A stretch of 64,000 nucleotides of DNA, taken from an uncultured Bacteroidaceae bacterium. GTDB lineage: Bacteria; Bacteroidota; Bacteroidia; Bacteroidales; Bacteroidaceae. This document shows, one piece after another, positions 40,787 through 49,760 of this stretch; positions within the stretch are counted from its first letter, which is position 1, and every line of letters begins with the position of its first letter. A model generated the notes under the pieces. It saw only the letters and a list, made by a program, of their open reading frames with translations. It had not been told where the DNA came from and made no database searches. Where the stretch lies: assembly GCA_934271655.1 (NCBI GenBank), contig CAKQRW010000003.1, forward strand, positions 26,685 to 90,684, given 5' to 3'. A program made the translations under genes and the position numbers.

Positions 40787-43138
40787 ATGAACAAAATCGT
40801 AAAGAAAGAGCAGTTTAGCGAAAAGGTCTTCAAGCTTGTGGTTGAAGCCCCACTCATCGCTAAGGCTCGCAAGGCAGGACACTTCGTCATCGTGCGTGTA
40901 GGCGAGAACGGCGAGCGCATGCCGCTCACCATTGCAGACTCCGACATCGAAGCTGGCACCATCACACTGGTAGTCCAGACAGTAGGTTATTCTTCTACCA
41001 AACTCTGCCAACTGAACGAGGGCGACTACATCACAGACGTGGTAGGACCACTCGGACAGGCTACCCACATCGAGAAGTTCGGCACAGTGGTGTGCGCTGG
41101 CGGTGGTGTAGGCGTGGCACCAATGCTCCCTATCATCAAGGCTCTGAAGGCTGCAGGCAACAAGGTAGTGTCAGTTCTTGCAGGACGCACCAAGGATCTC
41201 ATCATCCTTGAAGACGAGGTGCGCAAGCACTCAGACGAAGTCATCATCATGACCGACGACGGTTCATACGGTCAGAAGGGCGTGGTGACAGTAGGCATCG
41301 AGCAGGTTATCCAGCGCGAGAAGGTGGACAAGTGCTTCGCTATCGGCCCAGCCATCATGATGAAGTTCTGCTGCCTGCTCACTAAGAAATACAACGTGCC
41401 AACAGACGTGTCTCTCAACACCATCATGGTGGACGGCACAGGCATGTGCGGAGCGTGCCGCATCACCGTAGGCGGAAAGACCAAGTTCGTCTGCGTTGAC
41501 GGCCCTGAGTTTGACGGCCATGAGGTAGACTTCGACGAGATGTTCAAGCGCATGGGAGCATTCAAGCCAGCAGAAATAGAAGAGATGAAAAAGCTGGAGC
41601 AGCATATCGAGTCAGTTGCCGTTGCAGCAAAGGAGTCCACTCCAGCCGATGCCACAGGCATGACAACCGACACTCCTCTCTCTGAACTCACAGACCGCAA
41701 TGCGGCATGGCGCAAGGCACTGGCAGGCAGCATGAAGGCAAAAGAGCGTGGCGAGATAGAGCGCTGCGTGATGGGCGAACTGGATCCAGCATACCGCGCC
41801 ACCACACGCACAGAGGAGGTCAACACAGGCCTCACAGTGGAACAAGCTCTCACAGAGGCCAAGCGCTGCCTTGACTGCGCCAAGCCTACATGCATGGAGG
41901 GCTGCCCTGTGTCAATCAACATACCATCGTTCGTGAAGAACATAGAGCGCGGACAGTTCCTTGAAGCAGCCAAGGTGCTCAAGGCCACCTCAGCCCTGCC
42001 AGCCGTGTGCGGACGCGTGTGTCCACAGGAAAAGCAGTGCGAGAGCAAGTGCATGCACCTCAAGCTGGGACACAAGGCTGTGGCTATCGGCAACCTTGAG
42101 CGCTTCGCAGCCGACTTCGAGCGCAATTCTGGCAAGATGGCACTTCCTGAGTGCGCACCAAAGAATGGCATCAAGGTAGCAATCGTAGGCTCAGGCCCAG
42201 CAGGCCTCTCATGTGCAGGCGACCTGGCCAAGGGCGGCTACGACGTGACTGTCTTCGAGGCACTGCACGAGATTGGCGGTGTGCTCAAATACGGCATCCC
42301 TGAGTTCCGTCTTCCAAACGCCATCGTGGACGTTGAGATAGAGAACCTCCGCAAGATAGGAGTCACATTCATCAAAGACTGCATCGTGGGCAAGACCATC
42401 ACCATACAGCAGCTTGAGGACGAAGGCTTCAAGGCCATCTTTGTGGCATCGGGCGCAGGTCTGCCAAACTTCATGGGCATCCCTGGAGAGAACTCGGTAG
42501 GCATCATGTCGTCAAACGAATACCTCACACGTGTCAACCTCATGGACGCATCCAACCCTGCATCAGACACCCCTATCATCAAGGCCAAGAGTGTGATGGT
42601 AGTAGGTGGCGGCAACACAGCCATGGACTCATGCCGCACAGCCAAGCGCCTGGGCGCAGAACGTGTGTTCATAGCCTACCGCCGCTCAGAGGCAGAGATG
42701 CCAGCGCGTCTGGAGGAAGTGAAGCACGCCAAGGAGGAAGGCATCGAATTCCTCACTCTCCACAACCCTATAGAGTATGTCGCTGACGAGAAGGGAGCCG
42801 TGAAGCAGGTCAAGCTCCAGGTGATGGAGCTTGGAGAGCCTGACGCTTCAGGCCGCCGCTCACCTATTCCTGTGGAAGGAAAAGTGGAGACTATCGACAT
42901 AGACATGGCCATTGTGGCCGTAGGCGTGTCGCCAAACCCACTTGTGCCTAAGTCGGTAGAAGGTCTCGAACTTGGCCGCAAGAACACTATCGCCGTCAAC
43001 GACAAGATGCAGTCAAGCATACCAACCATCTTTGCAGGAGGCGACATCGTGCGCGGCGGAGCCACAGTCATCCTCGCCATGGGAGACGGACGCAAGGCTG
43101 CCGCAAATATCGACGCCATGCTCAAAGCGCAGGCATAA
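40787..43138 (+). CDS. Fused FNR-like / glutamate synthase small-chain-like oxidoreductase (NfnAB-like)
   Basis: A 783-residue fusion. Residues about 1-270 are a ferredoxin-NADP reductase-type module (VVCAGGGVGVAPMLPI) ending in a [2Fe-2S] site DGTGMCGACR...FVCVDGPEFDGHEVDF. Residues about 310-783 are a GltD/NfnB module with two 4Fe-4S clusters (CLDCAKPTCMEGCPV, CGRVCPQEKQCESKC), an FAD fold (VGSGPAGLSCAGDLA) and an NADPH fold (VVGGGNTAMDSCRTAKRLGA). It is usually annotated as dihydroorotate dehydrogenase electron subunit plus glutamate synthase. The domain pair equals the two subunits of the electron-bifurcating transhydrogenase NfnAB, and no large GltB or PyrD gene is adjacent. The enzymatic role is inference. 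Confidence 0.85.
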   Translation: MNKIVKKEQFSEKVFKLVVEAPLIAKARKAGHFVIVRVGENGERMPLTIADSDIEAGTITLVVQTVGYSSTKLCQLNEGDYITDVVGPLGQATHIEKFGTVVCAGGGVGVAPMLPIIKALKAAGNKVVSVLAGRTKDLIILEDEVRKHSDEVIIMTDDGSYGQKGVVTVGIEQVIQREKVDKCFAIGPAIMMKFCCLLTKKYNVPTDVSLNTIMVDGTGMCGACRITVGGKTKFVCVDGPEFDGHEVDFDEMFKRMGAFKPAEIEEMKKLEQHIESVAVAAKESTPADATGMTTDTPLSELTDRNAAWRKALAGSMKAKERGEIERCVMGELDPAYRATTRTEEVNTGLTVEQALTEAKRCLDCAKPTCMEGCPVSINIPSFVKNIERGQFLEAAKVLKATSALPAVCGRVCPQEKQCESKCMHLKLGHKAVAIGNLERFAADFERNSGKMALPECAPKNGIKVAIVGSGPAGLSCAGDLAKGGYDVTVFEALHEIGGVLKYGIPEFRLPNAIVDVEIENLRKIGVTFIKDCIVGKTITIQQLEDEGFKAIFVASGAGLPNFMGIPGENSVGIMSSNEYLTRVNLMDASNPASDTPIIKAKSVMVVGGGNTAMDSCRTAKRLGAERVFIAYRRSEAEMPARLEEVKHAKEEGIEFLTLHNPIEYVADEKGAVKQVKLQVMELGEPDASGRRSPIPVEGKVETIDIDMAIVAVGVSPNPLVPKSVEGLELGRKNTIAVNDKMQSSIPTIFAGGDIVRGGATVILAMGDGRKAAANIDAMLKAQA

Positions 43139-43224
43139 GCAGGCGTTCGTTCATAATAGTCATATTGCATAAGCATCTGCATAAATCGCGGCACTCACAT
43201 ATTTGCCGCGACATCATAGCGACA

Positions 43225-43261
43225 AAAGAGGTCAGGCTTTCATTGCCTGGCCTCTTTTTTA
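43225..43261 (+). terminator. Terminator after the fused oxidoreductase
   Basis: AGAGGTCAGGC (about 43228-43238) pairs with GCCTGGCCTCT (about 43245-43255), followed by TTTTTT. The remaining gap to 43445 contains the malQ promoter and no gene. Confidence 0.85.
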
Positions 43262-43402
43262 CTTGCCACCCAAGAGCCTCATCACCATTCACCTCAGCCT
43301 ATTTACCTCACTTGCGCCGCTTTTTCGCAGCAGCAGCTACATTCACACACTTCTTTCACTCTTTTTATATTCATACATAGCCGCAAAAAGCAGTTTTTTT
43401 AT

Positions 43403-43410
43403 TATATTTG
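43403..43410 (+). promoter_or_regulatory. Putative malQ promoter -7 box (TATATTTG)
   Basis: TATATTTG 36 bp before the malQ ATG, after a T-run. No good -33 box. Confidence 0.55.
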
Positions 43411-43445
43411 CAAAAATTTATTTCCAATATAACGGCTACAGCACA

Positions 43446-46133
43446 ATGAAAATACAATTCAACATAGAATACCGCACCAAATGGGGTGAAGACATCAGAG
43501 TGATGCTCACCAAACTTGACAAGCGCGGACAGAAGAAAAACGAGCGCATGTGCCAGCTCGACACCTATGACGGCAAGACATGGGAAGGAGAAATCACTTT
43601 CCAGGACACAAGCATCGACATAATAGAATACAAATATGCCATGTTCCGCAACAACAGCCTGGTGTGGACAGAATGGGAGGTAGCTCCACATCGCATACAC
43701 CTGGACGGCATCACCCGACTCTATACGATAAGCGACAGTTGGAGACCCATCCCCGATGAGCTGCCGCTATACTCGTCAGCCTACACGGAGTGCGTCGGCG
43801 TGAAAGACGACTGGCACGACAGCATAGACACACTCTTCTCCTCTACCCTGCAGCTGCGTGTGGTGGAGCCACGACTGCGCAAGGGAGAATATCTCGCCAT
43901 CTGCGGCAGCACTCCACAGCTGGGCGAATGGCAGCGTGCCAAGAGGATGTCTCTCATCAACCTGCAGGAATGGGCCATAAACATCGACGCGGAGCTGCTC
44001 TATGACGAGGCCGAATACAAGTATGTGGTGGTAGATGCCAACAACAACATATTGCGCTGGGAAGACGGGCTCAACCGCAGGCTGCGCAGCCCTAAGCTGG
44101 CTCCATACCAGATGTGGGTGAAGACAGACAGACAGCCCAGGCTGAAGAGCGACAGCTGGAAGGCCGCAGGTGTAGTCATACCTGTATTTTCCCTGCGCTC
44201 ACAGAGAAGCTATGGCGTAGGAGACTTCGGAGACCTCAAGATGCTCATACGCTGGGCTGTGCGCACCAAAATGCACGCCATACAGATACTGCCCATCAAC
44301 GACACCATAATGAACGGCACGTGGCAGGACTCCTACCCGTACAACTCCATCTCCATCTTTGCCCTGCATCCGCTCTATTGTGACATCAACGCACTGCCAC
44401 GCCTCAGCAACCGCCTGGCCATGGAGAAATTCATGATCAGGCAGCAGGAGCTCAACGCCTTGCCGCACCTTGAGTACGAACAGGTGATAGCTCTCAAGAT
44501 GGACTATCTGCACATGGCATACGAGCAGGAGGGCGCAGCAGTCTCCAGCACAGACGAATACCAGTCATTCTTCCACAACAACAAAGACTGGCTCGTGCCG
44601 TACGCAGCCTTCTGTTATCTGCGCGACCGCTACCACACAGCCTACTTCTCTTCATGGCCAGAGCACAGCCAGTATGACAAGACGGAGATAGCCAAGCTCA
44701 CAAGTCCAGACTCTGAGCATCACAAGGAGATAGCTTTCTTCTACTACGTGCAGTACAAGCTGCACCTCCAGTTGCTCGACGTGCGCAACACAGCGCGCCA
44801 GCATGGCGTCATCCTGAAAGGCGACATACCTATAGGCATCTCACGCACCAGTGTGGAAGCCTGGTCACAGCCCCACCTCTTCAACATGGACGGACAGGCA
44901 GGAGCTCCGCCAGACGACTTCTCTGTCAACGGGCAAAACTGGGGATTCCCCACCTACAACTGGGAAGCCATGGAAAAAGACGGCTACCAATGGTGGACCA
45001 GACGCTTCCAGAAGATGGCCGAATATTTCGACGCTTACCGCATAGACCATGTGCTCGGCTTCTTCCGCATATGGGAGATACCCACACACTCGGTGCATGG
45101 CCTTCTTGGACAATTCTCCCCAGCTCTTCCAATGAGCGTCAACGAGATAGAGAGCTATGGCATGCGCTTCAACGCAGAGCTGATGACACGCCCATACATA
45201 ACAGACTACACGCTCTCTCATATATTCGGCTACAAGGCCGACCTCGTGAAGGCCATCTACCTGCAGCCACGCACCGACGGACGCTACGACCTGAAAGAAC
45301 AGTATGGCAGCCAGCGCAAGATACAGGCAGCTTTCGCCGATAAGACCGATGAAGACAGCCTGCAGACCAGAGACGGACTCTACACTCTCGCCTCATGCGT
45401 GCTGTTCGTGCCTGACCACTCGTCGCCAGGCGTGTATCATCCACGCATCTCGGCCCAGCACGACTTCATCTACAAGTCGCTGCCACAGCATGAGCGCGAC
45501 GCCTTTGACAGGCTGTATGAAGAGTACTTCTATCACAGACACAACATGTTCTGGTATGAGGAAGCCATGAAGAAGCTGCCAGCCCTGACACAGTCCACAC
45601 GCATGCTTGTGTGTGCCGAAGACCTGGGCATGGTGCCTGAGTGCGTGGCATGGGTGATGAACAACCTGCGCATACTGTCGCTGGAGATACAGAGCATGCC
45701 AAAAGCACCAGGACTAATGTTCGGACATCTGTGGGAAAACCCCTACCGCTCCGTAGCCACCATATCCACACACGACATGCCGCCTCTCCGCATGTGGTGG
45801 GACGAGGACTACGAGCGCGCGCAGAAATATTACAGCCATGCCCTCTACAAAGACGGCACAGCTCCCCACCCAGCTCCCGACTGGCTGTGCGAGGAGATTG
45901 TGGCAGCACATCTCTTCTCTCCATCCGTGCTCACGCTGCTCTCGCTGCAAGACTGGCTGTCTATCGACAGCACCCTGCGCCTGCCCGACGCCAATGCCGA
46001 GCGCATCAACATCCCGGCCAATCCGCGCCACTACTGGAGATACCGCATGCACATCACCATCGAGCAGCTGCTCGACTCAGACTCCTACAACAACAAGGTG
46101 AAAGCAATGATTGAAAACTCAGGACGCGCATAA
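43446..46133 (+). CDS. malQ: 4-alpha-glucanotransferase (GH77 amylomaltase) with N-terminal starch-binding domains
   Basis: An 895-residue enzyme that disproportionates maltodextrins. The first about 260 residues hold two beta-sandwich starch-binding (CBM20-like) domains, seen as IQFNIEYRTKWGEDIRVML and LQLRVVEPRLRKGEYLAICGSTPQLGEW. The GH77 barrel follows, with the nucleophile in DAYRIDHVLGFFRIWEIP, the acid/base in CAEDLGMVP and the third acid in ISTHDMPPLRMWW. The frame extends to 43203, but the ATG at 43446 follows the promoter box and starts the first domain directly. The DUF5715 gene begins 14 bp after the stop. Confidence 0.94.
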   Translation: MKIQFNIEYRTKWGEDIRVMLTKLDKRGQKKNERMCQLDTYDGKTWEGEITFQDTSIDIIEYKYAMFRNNSLVWTEWEVAPHRIHLDGITRLYTISDSWRPIPDELPLYSSAYTECVGVKDDWHDSIDTLFSSTLQLRVVEPRLRKGEYLAICGSTPQLGEWQRAKRMSLINLQEWAINIDAELLYDEAEYKYVVVDANNNILRWEDGLNRRLRSPKLAPYQMWVKTDRQPRLKSDSWKAAGVVIPVFSLRSQRSYGVGDFGDLKMLIRWAVRTKMHAIQILPINDTIMNGTWQDSYPYNSISIFALHPLYCDINALPRLSNRLAMEKFMIRQQELNALPHLEYEQVIALKMDYLHMAYEQEGAAVSSTDEYQSFFHNNKDWLVPYAAFCYLRDRYHTAYFSSWPEHSQYDKTEIAKLTSPDSEHHKEIAFFYYVQYKLHLQLLDVRNTARQHGVILKGDIPIGISRTSVEAWSQPHLFNMDGQAGAPPDDFSVNGQNWGFPTYNWEAMEKDGYQWWTRRFQKMAEYFDAYRIDHVLGFFRIWEIPTHSVHGLLGQFSPALPMSVNEIESYGMRFNAELMTRPYITDYTLSHIFGYKADLVKAIYLQPRTDGRYDLKEQYGSQRKIQAAFADKTDEDSLQTRDGLYTLASCVLFVPDHSSPGVYHPRISAQHDFIYKSLPQHERDAFDRLYEEYFYHRHNMFWYEEAMKKLPALTQSTRMLVCAEDLGMVPECVAWVMNNLRILSLEIQSMPKAPGLMFGHLWENPYRSVATISTHDMPPLRMWWDEDYERAQKYYSHALYKDGTAPHPAPDWLCEEIVAAHLFSPSVLTLLSLQDWLSIDSTLRLPDANAERINIPANPRHYWRYRMHITIEQLLDSDSYNNKVKAMIENSGRA

Positions 46134-46147
46134 GGAAGGAACACACC

Positions 46148-47116
46148 ATGGCAAACAAAAGCACTTACAATAAAAAGAAGTTCGTGTTATTCTTTTGCGC
46201 CGTCATAGGCCTGTGCGCAGGCGCGCGCCACCTATTCTCAATCGACTCGCCCATCAGCGCTCTACAGACATCCGTGGCACACAGCTCACTGAAGACAGAG
46301 ACACACAGCCACGACAAGGCTGCGCATGCAGACACCACCATCAACGAAGAGATGGAGACAGACGAGATGGACGAGGTCAACGGAAATGACACAGGAAGCG
46401 AGACTGGCAGCGACAGCACTACCAGCACCTCCACAGATGAAGAACCAGCAGACTCGAAGGCGGATGCAGCCAATGACGAAGCCGACGGCGCCACCAGCGC
46501 CACCAGCATCAACGGCAACGACGCTGGAGAGAAGCCTAAGCATAAGATAAAAGGCGTGTGGAGCTATAAGGACTGCTTCCCTGACCTTCAGGAGACACAG
46601 CTCAAGGCCGCGCAGAAGCATGGCATACACCCTGTGGCAAACAGGGAAGAGGCTGACCGGCTGGTCAAAAGACACCGACTGGTCAACATCACACACTCGC
46701 CATACTACGTTGTGGACGACCTCACGCACTCCATCCCCTACCTTGTGCCGCGCGCCCAACATCTGCTCAACACCATCAGCATGAATTTCATTGACTCATG
46801 CTACGCCAAGGGTGTGCCGACACACTTGCTCATGGTCACATCTGTGCTGCGCACCACCGACGATGTGTCCAACCTGCAAAAGGGCAACAAGAACGCCACC
46901 ACCAACTCCTGCCATTGTTACGGCACTACCGTGGACATCGCCTACAACCGCTTCTTGCCTCTTGGCGAAGGATACGACCCCAACATAGCGTTGCTGAGAT
47001 GGGACGAGCCCATGAAGCGCATACTGTCAGAAGTGCTGTTTGACCTGCGCACCAAGGGCAAATGCTATGTCAAGTATGAGCGCAAGCAGGGATGCTTCCA
47101 TCTCACTTGCAGATAA
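46148..47116 (+). CDS. DUF5715 family protein, possible periplasmic M15-like peptidase
   Basis: A 322-residue exported or anchored protein: an N-terminal membrane segment (FVLFFCAVIGLCAGARHLF), then a low-complexity acidic Ser/Thr/Asp linker (about residues 55-125), then a folded C-terminal domain. In that domain LLMVTSVLRTTDDV, SCHCYGTTVDIAYNRF and CFHLTCR resemble the S.R....N, SxHxxGxAxD and final His pattern of D,D-carboxypeptidases of the VanY/M15 type, supplying His, Asp and His for zinc. The likely role is cell-wall peptide processing (inferred). Probably co-transcribed with malQ. Confidence 0.72.
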   Translation: MANKSTYNKKKFVLFFCAVIGLCAGARHLFSIDSPISALQTSVAHSSLKTETHSHDKAAHADTTINEEMETDEMDEVNGNDTGSETGSDSTTSTSTDEEPADSKADAANDEADGATSATSINGNDAGEKPKHKIKGVWSYKDCFPDLQETQLKAAQKHGIHPVANREEADRLVKRHRLVNITHSPYYVVDDLTHSIPYLVPRAQHLLNTISMNFIDSCYAKGVPTHLLMVTSVLRTTDDVSNLQKGNKNATTNSCHCYGTTVDIAYNRFLPLGEGYDPNIALLRWDEPMKRILSEVLFDLRTKGKCYVKYERKQGCFHLTCR

Positions 47117-47257
47117 GGATAATGACAAGAGCAACAACTGGCACAGAACAAAAGGCATCTGGCTGCATCCAGGACTGGCTGGCAAGCCAAATAGACTACA
47201 TATCCCAAAGCTAAAGAAGCTGCAACCCTGGATGGAACAGACTGAAGGAAAACAAGC

Positions 47258-47326
47258 GAATCGCCCTGTAAAGGCAAAAGTCTGATGACACAACAACATT
47301 AGACTTTTGCCCCTACAGGGCGATTC
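47258..47326. terminator. Inverted repeat of the GCCCTGTA family, terminator of the malQ unit
   Basis: Arms 47258-47283 and 47301-47326 are complementary except for two bases (begins GAATCGCCCTGTAAAGGCAA). The arms share CGCCCTGTA and CAAAAGTC with the hairpin at 331-387, so both belong to one family. Confidence 0.75.
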
Positions 47327-47423
47327 ACACTTATATTTCGCAAATATGACACACATGCCGGCATTCACCTCAAGCGTTGCCTACACTCACCACACAGCTT
47401 GTGGACTTATTTCACGAATGAAG

Positions 47424-47431
47424 TAACTTTG
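47424..47431 (+). promoter_or_regulatory. Putative -7 box (TAACTTTG) for the 47.5-kb gene
   Basis: Perfect TAnnTTTG 36 bp before the ATG at 47467. Confidence 0.55.
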
Positions 47432-47466
47432 CAAACAAAAACAATCCAACTGAAATTATACAGAAT

Positions 47467-47844
47467 ATGAGCAGACATTCAATGGCAATCAGTTGCGCCT
47501 TGGTTGGTCTTGGCATAGCCGGGCTTACAACGGAATTTAGCAAGGTGTGGATGATATGCGGACTTGGCTTCGGCTTATTCATCGGCTATTTCATTGCCGG
47601 ACTTCTCATGGCGAAAGGAAACATATTGCATGAGGACTTCATCGCAATGGGAACTCTTACGGGCAAGACGCTTGACGAAATCAAGGCAAAGGTGGGCGCA
47701 CCAGATGCGACCACCGCCTGCACCGTAGCCGAAACCGGAAAAGCCGGCTCACTCTGCACATGGGCAAAGAACCCATACAGCATTACGCTATTGTTCGATG
47801 AAAACAACGTGTGCCTTGGCGTAAACAACGAGATCATGGCTTAG
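47467..47844 (+). CDS. Hypothetical membrane-anchored protein with BamE/SmpA-like tail
   Basis: A 125-residue protein with two predicted membrane segments in the first 50 residues (AISCALVGLGIAGL, MICGLGFGLFIGYFIAGLLMA). The following small domain, LTGKTLDEIKAKVGAPDATTAC... ITLLFDENNVCLGV, follows the pattern of BamE/SmpA-like or related small beta domains (a helix ending in GxPD, then strands). Function unknown. A MITE-A element begins right at its stop codon. Confidence 0.6.
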   Translation: MSRHSMAISCALVGLGIAGLTTEFSKVWMICGLGFGLFIGYFIAGLLMAKGNILHEDFIAMGTLTGKTLDEIKAKVGAPDATTACTVAETGKAGSLCTWAKNPYSITLLFDENNVCLGVNNEIMA

Positions 47845-48126
47845 GCTGGTGCTCATAATTATTTTCATAAGCAAGTGCTCATAATTATTTTCATATCTGG
47901 CGTGCTCTATATTGAGGCAGACTTTTCTTCTGTTTGAAGGAGCCATGCGGGCATGGTGACTGATAAGCAGAAGGAATATATGACCAAAGATAGTGCAAAC
48001 CGAATGCAGAGCGTCAAGCTCGCCCAGACGCTATGCTGAGGCGCAGCCCATCTTATGCAACAGAGAGCGCGGCAAATATGAGAGCGGCTCACTTCGATAC
48101 TATAAAATAATTTTGAGCACCTGCTT
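47844..48126 (+). mobile_element. MITE-A copy with doubled left end and an internal palindromic insert
   Basis: The left terminus appears twice (GCTGGTGCTCATAATTAT and AAGTGCTCATAATTAT, 26-bp period), as in the copy at 7717. The interior (CTTCTGTTTGAAGGAGCCAT, GATAAGCAGAAGG) and right end (ATAATTTTGAGCACCTGCTT) are clear. About 75 bp at 47987-48062 (starting AAAGATAGTGCAAACCGAAT, with GAGCGTC...GACGCT able to pair) interrupt it relative to other copies. The rest of the gap to 48261 shows no gene. Confidence 0.82.
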
Positions 48127-48261
48127 TGTGTCGAAGTATGCCATAGGGAGACAGCACACCAGTCATGACACTACCTATTTCGCTCACACCTACTCTCATC
48201 ACGCTCTTCTTCCCTGCTACAGCAATCTTTTTATCATGATGCCACCTGTCCCCACTCACGC

Positions 48262-49620
48262 CTACTCTTTTATCAGCCTCTTTGCTATCATCTCCACCAC
48301 ATCCACATTCACAGCATTGCCCAATGCCTGAAACTTCTGCAACCTCGACAGGCCCGTATACTCCAACTCCTGCATAGACTGCAGCTTGGCGGCCTCACTA
48401 TGCGAGATATACCGTCCCCACCTGAAATCATCTGGCGTGTAAGGCCGTCCCTTCTTATCCACAGCTCCGTTGGGAGGATAGCCCACCCATGGGAGGATAG
48501 GCGTAGATGTGGTGCAAAGGGTGATGGTAGGGACATAATTGAGAGACCTTATCCTGATGCCAGACGGCCTCAGCTGAATGACATGATTACGGAAGTCCCA
48601 ATCCTGGTTGGTGCTCCATTCCAGCATTCTCTGCGTACGCGGATACTTCATTATCTTCTTCAGCCATGGGTCTATCCAGTCCTTATGCCTCTCATACAAA
48701 GCCCTGTTCTGCCTTATCAGCACTTTCTTAAACTCAGGATACGTGTCCTCATACTTGGTCTTCTGCATGTAGAAAGGCACATTCTCCAGCAGTTGCTCCA
48801 TCGTGTCTCCCTCAAGCAGCTTGCCGTAGGCCCCTCTTCTTCCCCTGAGCCTTTCCACAGTCTGGAAAGCAGGCGGAGTGTCCTCAAACTCATAGTCTGC
48901 CCCAAATTCCATGGTGAAGATGCAATGCGATGGCATATAGCCATCCCTTGCTGTCACATTGTAGACAAACTCCTGCCAGGCGTCAAACACCGGGTGCAAG
49001 GCTCTTCTCACAGGCTGCAGGCAATCATTGTCCAGCGGATCTACCAACGTGCGCACATCGCACACCAGCTTGTCATCTGGCTGCGGAAAATGAAACCTCC
49101 TCATGCCGCTGCGCCCGTCAGCATCCCTCAGCATGCCCACTATGTAGAAGCGCGGGCGATGCTGCGGCACACCAAACTCATGCGGAGAAAACACCCTTCC
49201 GTCAATGTCATATCCAAGAGCCTTCAGCTTCTGCCTGATGATAGACCAGGTGCGCCCGCCGTCATGCCCTGGCAGAGCCGACACGTTCTCAAGAAAGATG
49301 TACTTGGGATGATGGTAAGCCAGCACCCTGCATATCTCGTCAAACAGGTTGCCACGTCCCTGCTCGTCCTCAAAGCCCTGCTTCTTGCCAGAGAAAGAGA
49401 AGGGCTGGCACGGAAAGCCGCCACACAATATCTCGTGCTCAGGAATATCCTCCGCAGCCACCTTCGTGATGTCGCCCTCTATGCGCACGCCAGGAAAATT
49501 CTGCCTGTACAGCTTCTGCAGCTTGGGCTTAATCTCCGAGGCGAACACACACTCATGCCCCAGTCTGGAAAGAGCGAGATGAAAGCCACCCAGCCCAGCA
49601 AACAAATCAACAAATCTCAT
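48262..49620 (-). CDS. DNA (cytosine-5-)-methyltransferase, apparently orphan
   Basis: A 452-residue C5-methylase. Motif I is FVDLFAGLGGFHLAL, motif IV with the catalytic Cys is GGFPCQPFSFSGKKQGF, motif VI is LENV, motif VIII is QHRPRFYIVG and motif X is FQALGNAVNVDVV. The region between VIII and IX, the target-recognition domain, is long (about 200 residues). No restriction gene is adjacent in this window, so it may be solitary or part of a decayed system. A MITE end with a TAATTTTG box lies about 95 bp upstream, facing the gene. Confidence 0.93.
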   Translation of the reverse strand: MRFVDLFAGLGGFHLALSRLGHECVFASEIKPKLQKLYRQNFPGVRIEGDITKVAAEDIPEHEILCGGFPCQPFSFSGKKQGFEDEQGRGNLFDEICRVLAYHHPKYIFLENVSALPGHDGGRTWSIIRQKLKALGYDIDGRVFSPHEFGVPQHRPRFYIVGMLRDADGRSGMRRFHFPQPDDKLVCDVRTLVDPLDNDCLQPVRRALHPVFDAWQEFVYNVTARDGYMPSHCIFTMEFGADYEFEDTPPAFQTVERLRGRRGAYGKLLEGDTMEQLLENVPFYMQKTKYEDTYPEFKKVLIRQNRALYERHKDWIDPWLKKIMKYPRTQRMLEWSTNQDWDFRNHVIQLRPSGIRIRSLNYVPTITLCTTSTPILPWVGYPPNGAVDKKGRPYTPDDFRWGRYISHSEAAKLQSMQELEYTGLSRLQKFQALGNAVNVDVVEMIAKRLIKE

Positions 49621-49703
49621 AATTCCATTTCATTTTTCTCCACGAAGAGCACTCATCAGCAGCAAGCCAACTTCTTCTGAGGAGGAAAGGATGTTTCACA
49701 TCT

Positions 49704-49760
49704 AAGTAGGTGTTCAAAATTATTTTACAATAAAGCAAGCCGCTCTCATATTTGCCGCAC
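49704..49760 (-). mobile_element. MITE-A fragment: promoter-bearing end, overlapping the symporter gene end
   Basis: AAGTAGGTGTTCAAAATTAT at 49704, then GCCGCTCTCATATTTGCCGC. The remainder of the element is missing. The TAATTTTG box (49722 to 49715) points left, toward the methyltransferase gene. The VRQI-stop end of the symporter gene reads through GTGCGGCAAATATGA of the element. Confidence 0.7.
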
